Assembly (NCBI GenBank): GCA_026985755.1
Contig: JALSPX010000186.1
Span: 1 to 7,678, forward strand
Direction: 5' to 3'
Length of the DNA stretch: 7,678 nt
Origin: Sulfurovum sp.
GTDB taxonomy: Bacteria; Campylobacterota; Campylobacteria; Campylobacterales; Sulfurovaceae
Below the pieces are notes generated by a model. It had not been told where the DNA came from, searched no databases, and was given only the letters and a program-made list of their open reading frames with translations. Positions within the stretch are counted from its first letter, which is position 1, and the number at the start of each line of letters is the position of its first letter. The translations under genes were made by a program, and so were the position numbers. Positions 1 through 5,840 of the stretch are shown here, in pieces.

Positions 1-2
1 AA

Positions 3-134
3 ATTGATCTCTCGCAGGTCTTTAACAATCCTACCAATGGAGGTAGTGATCTTGTAGTAGATTCTATTCATACAGGTGGTATTCCAATTCAAGGAAGCTT
101 TATACATTCAAACACTATACATAAAGGAAATTAA
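3..134 (+). CDS. C-terminal end of an unrecognised protein (5' end outside window)
   Basis: The third plus-strand frame is open from the window edge to a TAA at 132-134, giving the last 43 residues of a protein. The tail is rich in Gly, Asn, Ser, Thr and Ile (for example NNPTNGGSDLVVDS) with no cysteine, a composition seen in many surface or secreted proteins, but no family is recognised. The best support that it is real is its spacing: a single base separates its stop from the ATG at 136 of the next gene, and that gene's ribosome site lies inside its last codons. The other two plus frames are closed within this stretch. A chance open frame of this length cannot be excluded. Confidence 0.5.
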   Translation: MDLSQVFNNPTNGGSDLVVDSIHTGGIPIQGSFIHSNTIHKGN

Positions 135-135
135 G

Positions 136-318
136 ATGAAATATTTTACACTACTCTTTAGCATAACGCTTTTAGCAACTATCTTTGCTATTGCAGAAGA
201 TTCAAACACTACGTATGAGGCGCTTACCTCATCTAGTGATTTGTCTGAGTATATTATAGATGATGGCGCAAATGTCATCAACAATCAACATACAGAACAA
301 AACTCTACAAAGCCGTAG
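136..318 (+). CDS. Small secreted protein, 60 aa, unknown function
   Basis: The preferred start is the ATG at 136, with AAAGGA about 7-8 nt upstream. The same frame is open further up to a codon at 76, but that start has no ribosome site and would cover the neighbour's coding end. The protein opens with a classical signal peptide: MKYF, a hydrophobic core TLLFSITLLATIF, then a likely signal peptidase I cut after AIA at residue 20, leaving a mature peptide of about 40 residues. The mature part is polar and acidic (EDSNTTYEALTSSSDLSEY, then IIDDGANV), without cysteines or a lipobox, so a soluble periplasmic or released peptide is most likely. It follows the upstream gene by one base, so the two are probably cotranscribed. 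No family is recognised. Confidence 0.6.
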   Translation: MKYFTLLFSITLLATIFAIAEDSNTTYEALTSSSDLSEYIIDDGANVINNQHTEQNSTKP

Positions 319-334
319 GCTATACCCTATCTAA

Positions 335-386
335 TAACCCCATGCAAGGTATTGATTTGTGTGGGGTGGATGGGGTTAGTGTTTTT
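335..386 (+). terminator. Probable terminator hairpin(s) of the left plus-strand gene pair
   Basis: Two competing pairings are visible just after the small secreted protein gene. The first is an 11-12 bp stem containing ACCCCA (337-342) and TGGGGT (362-367), with a short loop and two or three G-T pairs. The second is a perfect 8-bp stem TAACCCCA (335-342) with TGGGGTTA (371-378), followed almost at once by TTTTT at 382-386. The second fits an intrinsic terminator for plus-strand transcripts. The minus-strand side lacks a T run, so it is not a good terminator in that direction. Confidence 0.5.
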
Positions 387-389
387 ATG

Positions 390-512
390 CTATAAAAAAC
401 TTATTTCTTCCAAAATCTCAAAATAATTCGGAAACGTTTTCGCCACACACTCTGGCTCGTTAATCGTTACAGAGGCATCATCTAAAGCCAAAAGAGAAAA
501 ACACATCGCCAT
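390..512 (-). pseudogene. aroA: Stranded 3' remnant of a second aroA copy
   Basis: Read on the minus strand from 512 to a TAG at 390-392, this piece encodes 40 residues beginning MAMCFSLLALD and containing VTINEPECV, AKTFP and YFE. They align without gaps with residues 388-427 of the intact AroA in this window at 30 of 40 positions, ending exactly at the stop. By hand count 34 of 123 bases differ. Fifteen sense codons differ silently and ten change the residue, so the copy diverged under selection while functional rather than arising from a recent duplication. Immediately upstream (513 onward) the homology stops: the invariant Asp-His-Arg preceding this segment in EPSP synthases is absent, so the piece cannot make an enzyme. 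It marks the far end of the accessory region and is probably the original end of the host aroA. Confidence 0.88.
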
Positions 513-513
513 T
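488..513. repeat. Left copy of a 26-bp direct repeat (aroA 3' coding block)
   Basis: Identical to 4651-4676 at 25 of 26 bases (A at 498 against G at 4661). It encodes the conserved MAMCFSLLA segment of EPSP synthase and lies exactly at the inner edge of the aroA remnant, where homology between the two copies ends. It is a candidate crossover or attachment block. Conservation of the protein motif explains part of the match. Confidence 0.6.
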
Positions 514-687
514 AATTTACTTAATCAAATAACTATCAATCATCTTGCCCTCAACCAATATCTATTTTCATAAAAGAGATAAAGCGGGCATTCTTTAACC
601 TGAGATGCAACTTTTTTACCTACTAACTGGTATATATTTATTCTAGTTGTGGTACATGTTTGGATTATACTTGATACTTTAATTTTC
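513..687. other. Non-coding stretch between the aroA remnant and the DUF6174-like gene
   Basis: This AT-rich stretch of about 175 bp shows no convincing gene, tRNA or clear terminator. One minus-strand frame is open from a GTG at 704 to a TGA at 540 (54 codons, partly overlapping the end of the neighbouring gene). It contains VASQVKECPLYLFYENRYW, which could be a relic of a lost coding region. There is no convincing ribosome site and no recognised family, so it is not called as a gene. Confidence 0.4.
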
Positions 688-1413
688 TTATTTAAAAATA
701 GCACTCTTAATTATATCTCCACCAACCTCATCTAACATTTCTACATCCTTGACTACATCACTATGTCGTCTCTTCATATAACTGGATTCATATTTTTTTA
801 AAACCTTTTTTAACAACTCATCTGTAAATTTTGTATCTTTGGGTAACATCAGCAAATCAGAGACTACAAATTGCGTATAAGGATATGATATATGTATACT
901 ATATTTATCTTTATTATTTTCTCTATCAGCTATCAATACTCTAGGATACCCATATTGAAAATCATATCCTATCTTATAGGTAAATTGGTCAGTATTTTTC
1001 CAATATACTATTTTTTTCCATAACTTTTCCAAAAGAATAGACTTGATTGTGTCAAATCTTGCATCAATTAAAGATTTTTTTTCTCTTAACCACCACTCGT
1101 GTTCCAAACGCCCTTTTAGTTTTTCTTCTCCTAAAAGCTGTTTTAATTTAAATCCATTACCATGTATTTCCATTTTTACAAGTTTGTTATTTTCTATAAA
1201 TAAATAATTTCCTCTTTGCATTATAGCAAGCAAATAAGTATATGTACCCGTATTTATATTCTCCCATTTTGCTCGTTGTTCCAAATACTGCATATACACA
1301 GGTATAGCCTGAGAGATATACTCTCTTCGGTATATGCCGAAGAGTATTACTAAAACAATTATACTGACAATGAATACTTTAAATAAAGTTTTGACTTTAC
1401 CTAACAATTTCAA
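688..1413 (-). CDS. Membrane-anchored protein with a DUF6174-like domain
   Basis: A 241-residue protein with a basic N-terminus (Lys 2, 6, 8, 12), one hydrophobic helix at about residues 13-28 (VFIVSIIVLVILFGIY), and a long extracytoplasmic part, so probably an inner-membrane anchored periplasmic protein. The pattern of tyrosine-rich strands around residues 56-80 and the later YKIGYDFQYGYP, then a D and a KYSIHISYPY segment (about 146-180), resembles DUF6174-type domains. That domain has no established function and the match is from memory only. The start is TTG at 1413 (another TTG at 1407). The frame closes at 1426-1428, and no ATG precedes the membrane helix, so a rare start codon is required. 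It overlaps the end of the large upstream gene by 17 bp and has no strong ribosome site, pointing to translational coupling. Two sampled 60-bp lines (901-960, 1201-1260) are only about 25% GC, well below aroA. Confidence 0.75.
   Translation of the reverse strand: MKLLGKVKTLFKVFIVSIIVLVILFGIYRREYISQAIPVYMQYLEQRAKWENINTGTYTYLLAIMQRGNYLFIENNKLVKMEIHGNGFKLKQLLGEEKLKGRLEHEWWLREKKSLIDARFDTIKSILLEKLWKKIVYWKNTDQFTYKIGYDFQYGYPRVLIADRENNKDKYSIHISYPYTQFVVSDLLMLPKDTKFTDELLKKVLKKYESSYMKRRHSDVVKDVEMLDEVGGDIIKSAIFK
1323..1344. repeat. Perfect 8-bp inverted repeat inside the DUF6174-like gene
   Basis: CTCTTCGG (1323-1330) and CCGAAGAG (1337-1344) are perfect complements around a 6-base loop. They fall in the codons just after the membrane helix of the downstream accessory gene. 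It stands out because the surrounding sequence is very AT-rich. No T run follows on either strand, so it is not a standard terminator. It could be a small mRNA hairpin or chance. Confidence 0.45.
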
Positions 1414-4400
1414 GTCTTTGACGTGCTATGATACGAGTAGAATCTGAAGCATTATATCCTTCTATAAAAAAACGACTCTTATTGCCATTGAAAGTAATAT
1501 GGATATTTGTAGACCATTTTCCATCACTGGCTACACTAGCATTAAATACTTCTCCCGATTCTACACAGGTGATTTTAATTTTATCTATATATTGGAGAGG
1601 TTGGGTTACATCTCTATACTGAGATGGTATTTCACCATTAGCAACTACAGTAGTTTGTGTTATTTGTGGTACATACTCTGCACACACATCTTGACCATCT
1701 ATGGAACTTATCAAGTTCCTCCGCCTAAGCCCTATACCTATTTCAACTTTATTGGACTTGCCATCCACGGGATCAATCACAGTTAAGTACAGTTCAGGAT
1801 AAATAGTTTTATGTGTATCCTTATCTGTTAAATATGAAAAATCCCATACACCTTTAGTAGAAAGTGCAATCTGTTTCATATCACCCAACATACTGCTAGG
1901 TGTATCAGCTAACCTCTCATCATTACTTGCTATTGATACATATAAAACATTATCTGATTTAATACGTATATATCTTTCTTGACATTTGGGTAAAGTATCT
2001 TCTACTGCATCAAATTTCAAGGTTAACGCTTGTGAATCTATAGAATTTGGATTCATCTTTCCTTTATGAGATACATCTATATAATCATCAAGGCTTAACT
2101 TTGACCAAGCATTCTTCTCGGTTACAGTATATACTACTTCTGCTCCACTAAAAAAGTTAGAATGAAGATTTTGGTTAATTAAATGTTGATTATTTTTTAT
2201 TGCACTAATATATTGATAATATAATAAAGCTGTTTCAATCCTACTTTCATTTCCAGCCCCGATAGGAGTTCCAAAGTTACATTTAGAAGAATAGATAACA
2301 TTACTTAGATGTTGTAAGCTTGTAACATCATTGTCATCTTTAGAAAATAAGTAAGGTATATACTGTGTAAAACCTGTACAATATTTTTCTATCATCTCCA
2401 AAAATATACCTCTATGGTAGAAATTGGAATCAATAATGTCTCTTCTTGTTGATCCAAATCCTCCTCCACTCATTATCTCGGTGTGAAGCCTAGTTAATCC
2501 ATAGGACAAGAGTCTAATATATGTACCAAACATTTCATATGCGTATCCACTATTATTATCTACATAATCAGAAAACCATACTGCACTAGACTCAATAAGC
2601 CATTTTGCTTTAGGCACCCCAAACGTATTGTTTTGAATCGCTGCTTGTGACTGATGAAAATACTCATGGTAAATTGTAATTTGTGTGTCTCTGTACGTTA
2701 AATGTGTATGTATCAAACTAATTTTATAATTACTGATCGTTGGATATTCTACAAAGAAACTATCCTTTACCTTATCGTATGTTGCCGTATGACCATGCGA
2801 TTCAGGAAAGGTGTCCTGAAAAGACAAGGCACTATAGTTTTTGTATGGCATACCAAGTTCTATAAGCTTATCTTGAGCTTGGATAACCCAAGATGCTGTT
2901 TCCTCTATAGGTCTGTAAAATTGCTTATGATTAAAAATTTGCAATGTAAAGTTTGGCTTATCATCAAATGTACATATCTGATTATCATAGTCTGTTAAAT
3001 TTAAAAAAGACCAAGTCTTAGGTATACAATGAATATTACTTATATTCTTTTGAGTTTTATACGCTTTCTCTACCCTTTTTTGTTTTAAAGAAAGTGCTTT
3101 CTGCTGATTCTGAAATTTTTTTGTAAAAGCCACCACTCCAAATAAACTTTCAGTATTCAACACATACACAGGCTCACTCGCCGTACCGTTAAAGTCATAA
3201 TCATAATCAACCCGTCTCCAGTTTCCAGAACCAAAATAACTCTTGGTATGAAAAGAGAGTAATTCATCTGTTTCGACTAAGCCCTGTAGAGGGTAAAGCA
3301 CTTGTACTTTTTTACCTATGTTTCCTTTGATTAAAAGTGTTTCTCCTACTACAGACTCCCCTTGCGTAAATGCAGGCGTGTCAGCAGTGGTGAGTTTGTA
3401 GAGTCTATAGTCAGCTAACACTGCTCCATCTAATGCTTTAATAGAAAGACCATTAAGAGAAGAGTTACTGTCTGTTATGATGAGCTTGTCATTTACTATG
3501 GAGGTAGCAAGTAATGTTGGTAGTGCTACGTGGAGTTCAAAAGAAAGTGTTTTGGTTAAAGTACCATCACTGACGGTTAATGCTACAGTTTTATTCTCTC
3601 CTTCATCACCAAGTGCAGGAGTCCATAGTAATCTACTATTATTTACATCCAAAGTCATACCATTTGGTGCAGTGTCAAGCGTAACAGTTATATTTTCTTC
3701 ATTATCCCCCACATATGCCATATTGACAGCTATAGACATATTAAATTCACTATAGACTATCTTATCGACAGGTTCAAAGAGAAGTAGCTGATGCGAGACG
3801 ATAGATACTTGCTCTAACATTTTGTCGTTATAGTTGCTATCAGAACTTATGGTAGGCTCAAATACTATCTCTGTACTACTATTTGGGTTAAATATATCTA
3901 CTGTCACAACTTGGCTTCTATACCAGTTTTCTGGGGTAAATGTCATGGTACTTGTAGTAGGTTTGGCTACAGTTTCATCTGCACTACTGTAGTTAATGGT
4001 GACATTACTTTCAGGCTTATGCTCTAGTGCTACGGCAAATGAAACTTGGCTACTCGTACCTACCAATGGAGTGACTATAAATCCATCGTTACTTACTGTT
4101 ACTGGTATGTCATGAGCATCTAGCGGGTCAGAACCAAAGGCTATCTCTTCGGCATCACTGTAGCCATCATTGTCATCATCTAGGTCTGCGTTATTACCTA
4201 TGCCATCTCCATCTGTATCTACTGACTCAGCACTGTTTAGTGGAAAAGCATCGTGATTATTGAGCACACCATCGCCATCTATATCTGTATCCACACTGTC
4301 AACAATCCCATCACAATCAAGATCAGGTTCAGTGATATTTGCATCATAAATAGGAATCACTACTACCAAACCATCAGATGGCATGGGAAACCACTTGGCA

Positions 4401-4432
4401 CATGTATTTGCATACAAAAAGCTACTTAACAT
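1397..4432 (-). CDS. Phase-variable exported protein with TSP3 repeats, Ig-like modules and a gluzincin protease motif
   Basis: The intact frame encodes 1011 residues, but the natural start is very probably the ATG at 4499, cut off by a G9 tract; with G8 the product is 1033 residues with a complete signal peptide ending FLYA (residue 8 in this numbering). Domains in order: calcium-binding thrombospondin type-3 repeats at 37-105 (DLDCDGIVD, DIDGDGVLNN, DTDGDGIGNN, DDDNDGYSD); a Calx-beta or Ig-like module at about 118-205 ending in a TFTPENW-type strand; a putative Ig (He_PIG-like) module at about 215-302 with NGMTLD and LLWTP; a linker around 440-470; and a peptidase-like region with HEYFH at 589-593 and WLIESSAVW with Glu 614. 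HExxH followed 20 residues later by Glu is the gluzincin zinc-site arrangement, so His 589, His 593 and Glu 614 would bind zinc and Glu 590 be catalytic. The C-terminal 65 residues look like another beta-sandwich. Probable role: secreted or surface-bound protease; the substrate cannot be told. The ATG at 4432 has no ribosome site. Confidence 0.85.
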   Translation of the reverse strand: MLSSFLYANTCAKWFPMPSDGLVVVIPIYDANITEPDLDCDGIVDSVDTDIDGDGVLNNHDAFPLNSAESVDTDGDGIGNNADLDDDNDGYSDAEEIAFGSDPLDAHDIPVTVSNDGFIVTPLVGTSSQVSFAVALEHKPESNVTINYSSADETVAKPTTSTMTFTPENWYRSQVVTVDIFNPNSSTEIVFEPTISSDSNYNDKMLEQVSIVSHQLLLFEPVDKIVYSEFNMSIAVNMAYVGDNEENITVTLDTAPNGMTLDVNNSRLLWTPALGDEGENKTVALTVSDGTLTKTLSFELHVALPTLLATSIVNDKLIITDSNSSLNGLSIKALDGAVLADYRLYKLTTADTPAFTQGESVVGETLLIKGNIGKKVQVLYPLQGLVETDELLSFHTKSYFGSGNWRRVDYDYDFNGTASEPVYVLNTESLFGVVAFTKKFQNQQKALSLKQKRVEKAYKTQKNISNIHCIPKTWSFLNLTDYDNQICTFDDKPNFTLQIFNHKQFYRPIEETASWVIQAQDKLIELGMPYKNYSALSFQDTFPESHGHTATYDKVKDSFFVEYPTISNYKISLIHTHLTYRDTQITIYHEYFHQSQAAIQNNTFGVPKAKWLIESSAVWFSDYVDNNSGYAYEMFGTYIRLLSYGLTRLHTEIMSGGGFGSTRRDIIDSNFYHRGIFLEMIEKYCTGFTQYIPYLFSKDDNDVTSLQHLSNVIYSSKCNFGTPIGAGNESRIETALLYYQYISAIKNNQHLINQNLHSNFFSGAEVVYTVTEKNAWSKLSLDDYIDVSHKGKMNPNSIDSQALTLKFDAVEDTLPKCQERYIRIKSDNVLYVSIASNDERLADTPSSMLGDMKQIALSTKGVWDFSYLTDKDTHKTIYPELYLTVIDPVDGKSNKVEIGIGLRRRNLISSIDGQDVCAEYVPQITQTTVVANGEIPSQYRDVTQPLQYIDKIKITCVESGEVFNASVASDGKWSTNIHITFNGNKSRFFIEGYNASDSTRIIARQRLEIVR

Positions 4433-4499
4433 TATAAAAATAAACGAGAGGCTTAAAGCTTTAATCCCCCCCCCTTAGTTCACTAAATTTTTTTAACAT
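4433..4499 (-). other. Out-of-frame 5' end (signal peptide leader) of the phase-variable gene
   Basis: From the ATG at 4499 the frame as sequenced reads MLKKFSELRGGD and stops at TAA 4461-4463. The distance to the ATG at 4432 is 67 nt, one more than a multiple of three. Removing one G gives 22 extra codons: MLKKFSELRGG followed by IKALSLSFIFI, joined directly to MLSSFLYANTCAKW. Together these make a classical signal peptide of about 30 residues: basic n-region, hydrophobic core, and a cut after FLYA. That a one-base change builds a perfect secretion signal is strong evidence that this is the true 5' end. Confidence 0.85.
4466..4474 (-). repeat. Poly-G(9) phase-variation tract
   Basis: Nine C on the plus strand, so nine G on the coding strand, located in the codons for Arg-Gly-Gly at the end of the signal peptide n-region. 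G8 or G11 places the ATG at 4499 in frame with the 1011-residue frame; G9 and G10 do not. Slippage at such tracts is the established phase-variation mechanism in Campylobacter and Helicobacter. It is the only G/C run of this length in the window. Confidence 0.85.
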
Positions 4500-4535
4500 A
4501 ATATTCCCTTTCAAATTTGTGTATGGGAATATTAT
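4498..4535. promoter_or_regulatory. 11-bp perfect inverted repeat over the -10 box and ribosome site of the phase-variable gene
   Basis: ATAATATTCCC (4498-4508) and GGGAATATTAT (4525-4535) are perfect complements around a 16-base spacer. On the coding strand the downstream arm contains GGGA of the ribosome site and the first two bases of the start codon. The upstream arm overlaps a TATAAT box. No T run follows on the minus strand, so it is a poor terminator for aroA. It could be a protein-binding operator or, in transcripts reading through from aroA, a hairpin that hides the ribosome site. Confidence 0.65.
4505..4511 (-). promoter_or_regulatory. Ribosome binding site fixing the ATG at 4499
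   Basis: AAAGGGA on the minus strand, 5 nt (ATATT) before the ATG at 4499. This is the only good Shine-Dalgarno sequence near the start of the large gene. The downstream ATG at 4432 is preceded by TTTATTTTTATA with nothing comparable. It therefore supports the start upstream of the poly-G tract. Confidence 0.75.
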
Positions 4536-4536
4536 A
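4531..4536 (-). promoter_or_regulatory. Probable -10 box (TATAAT) of the accessory operon
   Basis: A perfect TATAAT on the minus strand, 31 nt before the ATG at 4499, with AT-rich DNA upstream and no clear -35 hexamer; a weak -35 is usual for Campylobacterota sigma-70 promoters. Expected transcription start is about 4524, giving a leader of about 25 nt. It sits right after the aroA stop, so the accessory genes probably have their own transcript. Confidence 0.5.
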
Positions 4537-4552
4537 GTATAAGTTTTTGAAA

Positions 4553-5836
4553 TTAAAAGATACTTACACTTTTTAACACCTCAAAATAAGTAGGGAAAGT
4601 CTTTACCACGCATTCTGGTTCATTGATAGTTACCGAAACAGGATCGAGTGCCAAAAGAGAGAAACACATCGCCATTCTATGGTCATCGTAGGTATCTATG
4701 GCGGCATGTTTTAGCTGTTTTGGCGGAGTGATTTTGAGATAATCTTCACCCTCTTCTACCTTGGCACCTACCTTACGAAGTTCTGTTGCCATGGCATAGA
4801 GTCTATCTGTTTCTTTCACACGCCAATTATAGATATTTCGTAGTGTAGTAGTACCCTCCGAAAAGAGTGCTGTGGTGGCTATAGTCATCGCAGCATCTGG
4901 TATATGGTTAAAGTCCATATCTATGGCACGTAGCGTGTCTCTTGTGACAGAAACATAGGTCTCTCCCCATTCCACTCTGGCACCCATTTGCTCCAATACA
5001 TCCACAAAAGCAACATCACCTTGTATACTATTTCTACCTATACCAGTAACCTTTACCGTACCACCTTTAATAGCAGCTGCAGCCAAAAAGTAAGAGGCAG
5101 AACTCGCATCTCCTTCTACCATAAAATGCTCTACTGCTTTATAGTTTTGCCCTGCTTTTATGCTAAAGGTTTTGTAGTTATTATTTACTACTTGCACACC
5201 GAAGCGTTGCATAATGTCTAGGGTAATGTCAATATAAGGCTTAGACACCAACTCACCCACAATGGTAATATACATATCATTTTTTGCCAAAGGGGCTGCC
5301 ATGAGTAAGGCTGTTAAAAACTGGCTAGATATTGCACCATCAATGCTGACTTCACCACCCTGTAGACCATTGGCTTCAATACGAAGTGGTGGGTAGCCAT
5401 CATTTTCTAAATAGCTTATGCTTGCCCCTGCTTGACGCAAAGCATCTACCAAATGCCCAATAGGTCGTTCTTTCATACGAGGCTCACCTGTTAAGGTGTA
5501 ACTACCTTCACCCAAACATAATGCCGCACACAAAGGACGCATCGCAGTGCCTGCGTTACCTAAAAAAAGTTCTATAGACTCCATAGAAGAGAGTGCCTCA
5601 CCTTTACCTACTATCGTACATTCTGTCTTGTCTTCTGAGAGTGTATAGTCTACACCCAGTCTCTTTAAGGCATTGAGCATATGACGTGTGTCGTCACTCT
5701 CTAATAGGTTGGTAATGGTTGTCGTACCTTCTGCCATACTCGCCAATAACAACGCCCTGTTTGAAAGACTTTTAGAACCAGGTAGATTAATTTCCCCATC
5801 AATTTTTTTGATAGGCTTTAACGTAAGTCTATTCAT
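4553..5836 (-). CDS. aroA: 3-phosphoshikimate 1-carboxyvinyltransferase (EPSP synthase)
   Basis: Joins shikimate-3-phosphate and phosphoenolpyruvate to make EPSP, the sixth step of the shikimate pathway to aromatic amino acids, in the cytoplasm. The ATG at 5836 gives 427 residues and an N-terminus that aligns residue for residue with E. coli AroA (LTL.PI..DG.INLPGSKS). A TTG at 5851 would add five residues and overlap ispH. Active-site segments are complete: PGSKS with Lys 22, Ser 23 and Arg 27; GNAGTAMRP at 93-101 with Gly 96 and Pro 101, as in glyphosate-sensitive class I enzymes; LTGEPRMKERP with Arg 124; SSQFLTA; the IPDAAMT aspartate; RVKETDR; DDHRMAM; and the KTFP lysine. The protein is clearly of the enterobacterial type, unlike the Campylobacter jejuni AroA as recalled. 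It follows ispH after 4 nt with a weak ribosome site, so translation is probably coupled. Its last 40 codons are duplicated in the remnant at 390-512. Confidence 0.97.
   Translation of the reverse strand: MNRLTLKPIKKIDGEINLPGSKSLSNRALLLASMAEGTTTITNLLESDDTRHMLNALKRLGVDYTLSEDKTECTIVGKGEALSSMESIELFLGNAGTAMRPLCAALCLGEGSYTLTGEPRMKERPIGHLVDALRQAGASISYLENDGYPPLRIEANGLQGGEVSIDGAISSQFLTALLMAAPLAKNDMYITIVGELVSKPYIDITLDIMQRFGVQVVNNNYKTFSIKAGQNYKAVEHFMVEGDASSASYFLAAAAIKGGTVKVTGIGRNSIQGDVAFVDVLEQMGARVEWGETYVSVTRDTLRAIDMDFNHIPDAAMTIATTALFSEGTTTLRNIYNWRVKETDRLYAMATELRKVGAKVEEGEDYLKITPPKQLKHAAIDTYDDHRMAMCFSLLALDPVSVTINEPECVVKTFPTYFEVLKSVSIF
4651..4676. repeat. Right copy of the 26-bp direct repeat, inside intact aroA
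   Basis: Matches 488-513 at 25 of 26 bases, in the same orientation. It lies 39-40 codons before the end of aroA. Beyond 4676 the intact gene continues into the Asp-His-Arg codons, whereas the left copy runs into unrelated DNA. The two copies bracket the accessory genes. Confidence 0.6.
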
Positions 5837-5840
5837 GCGC

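Noticed and set aside
76..135. Upstream in-frame start for the small secreted protein
   Set aside because: It would put 20 residues before the signal peptide, has no ribosome site and overlaps the preceding coding end. The ATG at 136 has AAAGGA.
540..704. Minus-strand open frame of 54 codons starting with GTG after the DUF6174-like gene
   Set aside because: It overlaps the end of the neighbouring gene, has no convincing ribosome site and resembles no family I know. It is noted as a possible relic only.
1428..1786. Plus-strand open frames opposite the large gene (also at 2702-2998 and 3477-3755)
   Set aside because: They lie antisense to a well-supported coding region, lack recognisable domains, and look like chance frames in AT-rich DNA.
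4498..4535. Inverted repeat as an intrinsic terminator of the aroA operon
   Set aside because: No T run follows the downstream arm on the minus strand (it reads GTTAAAAAAATTT), and the arm contains a ribosome site and start codon.
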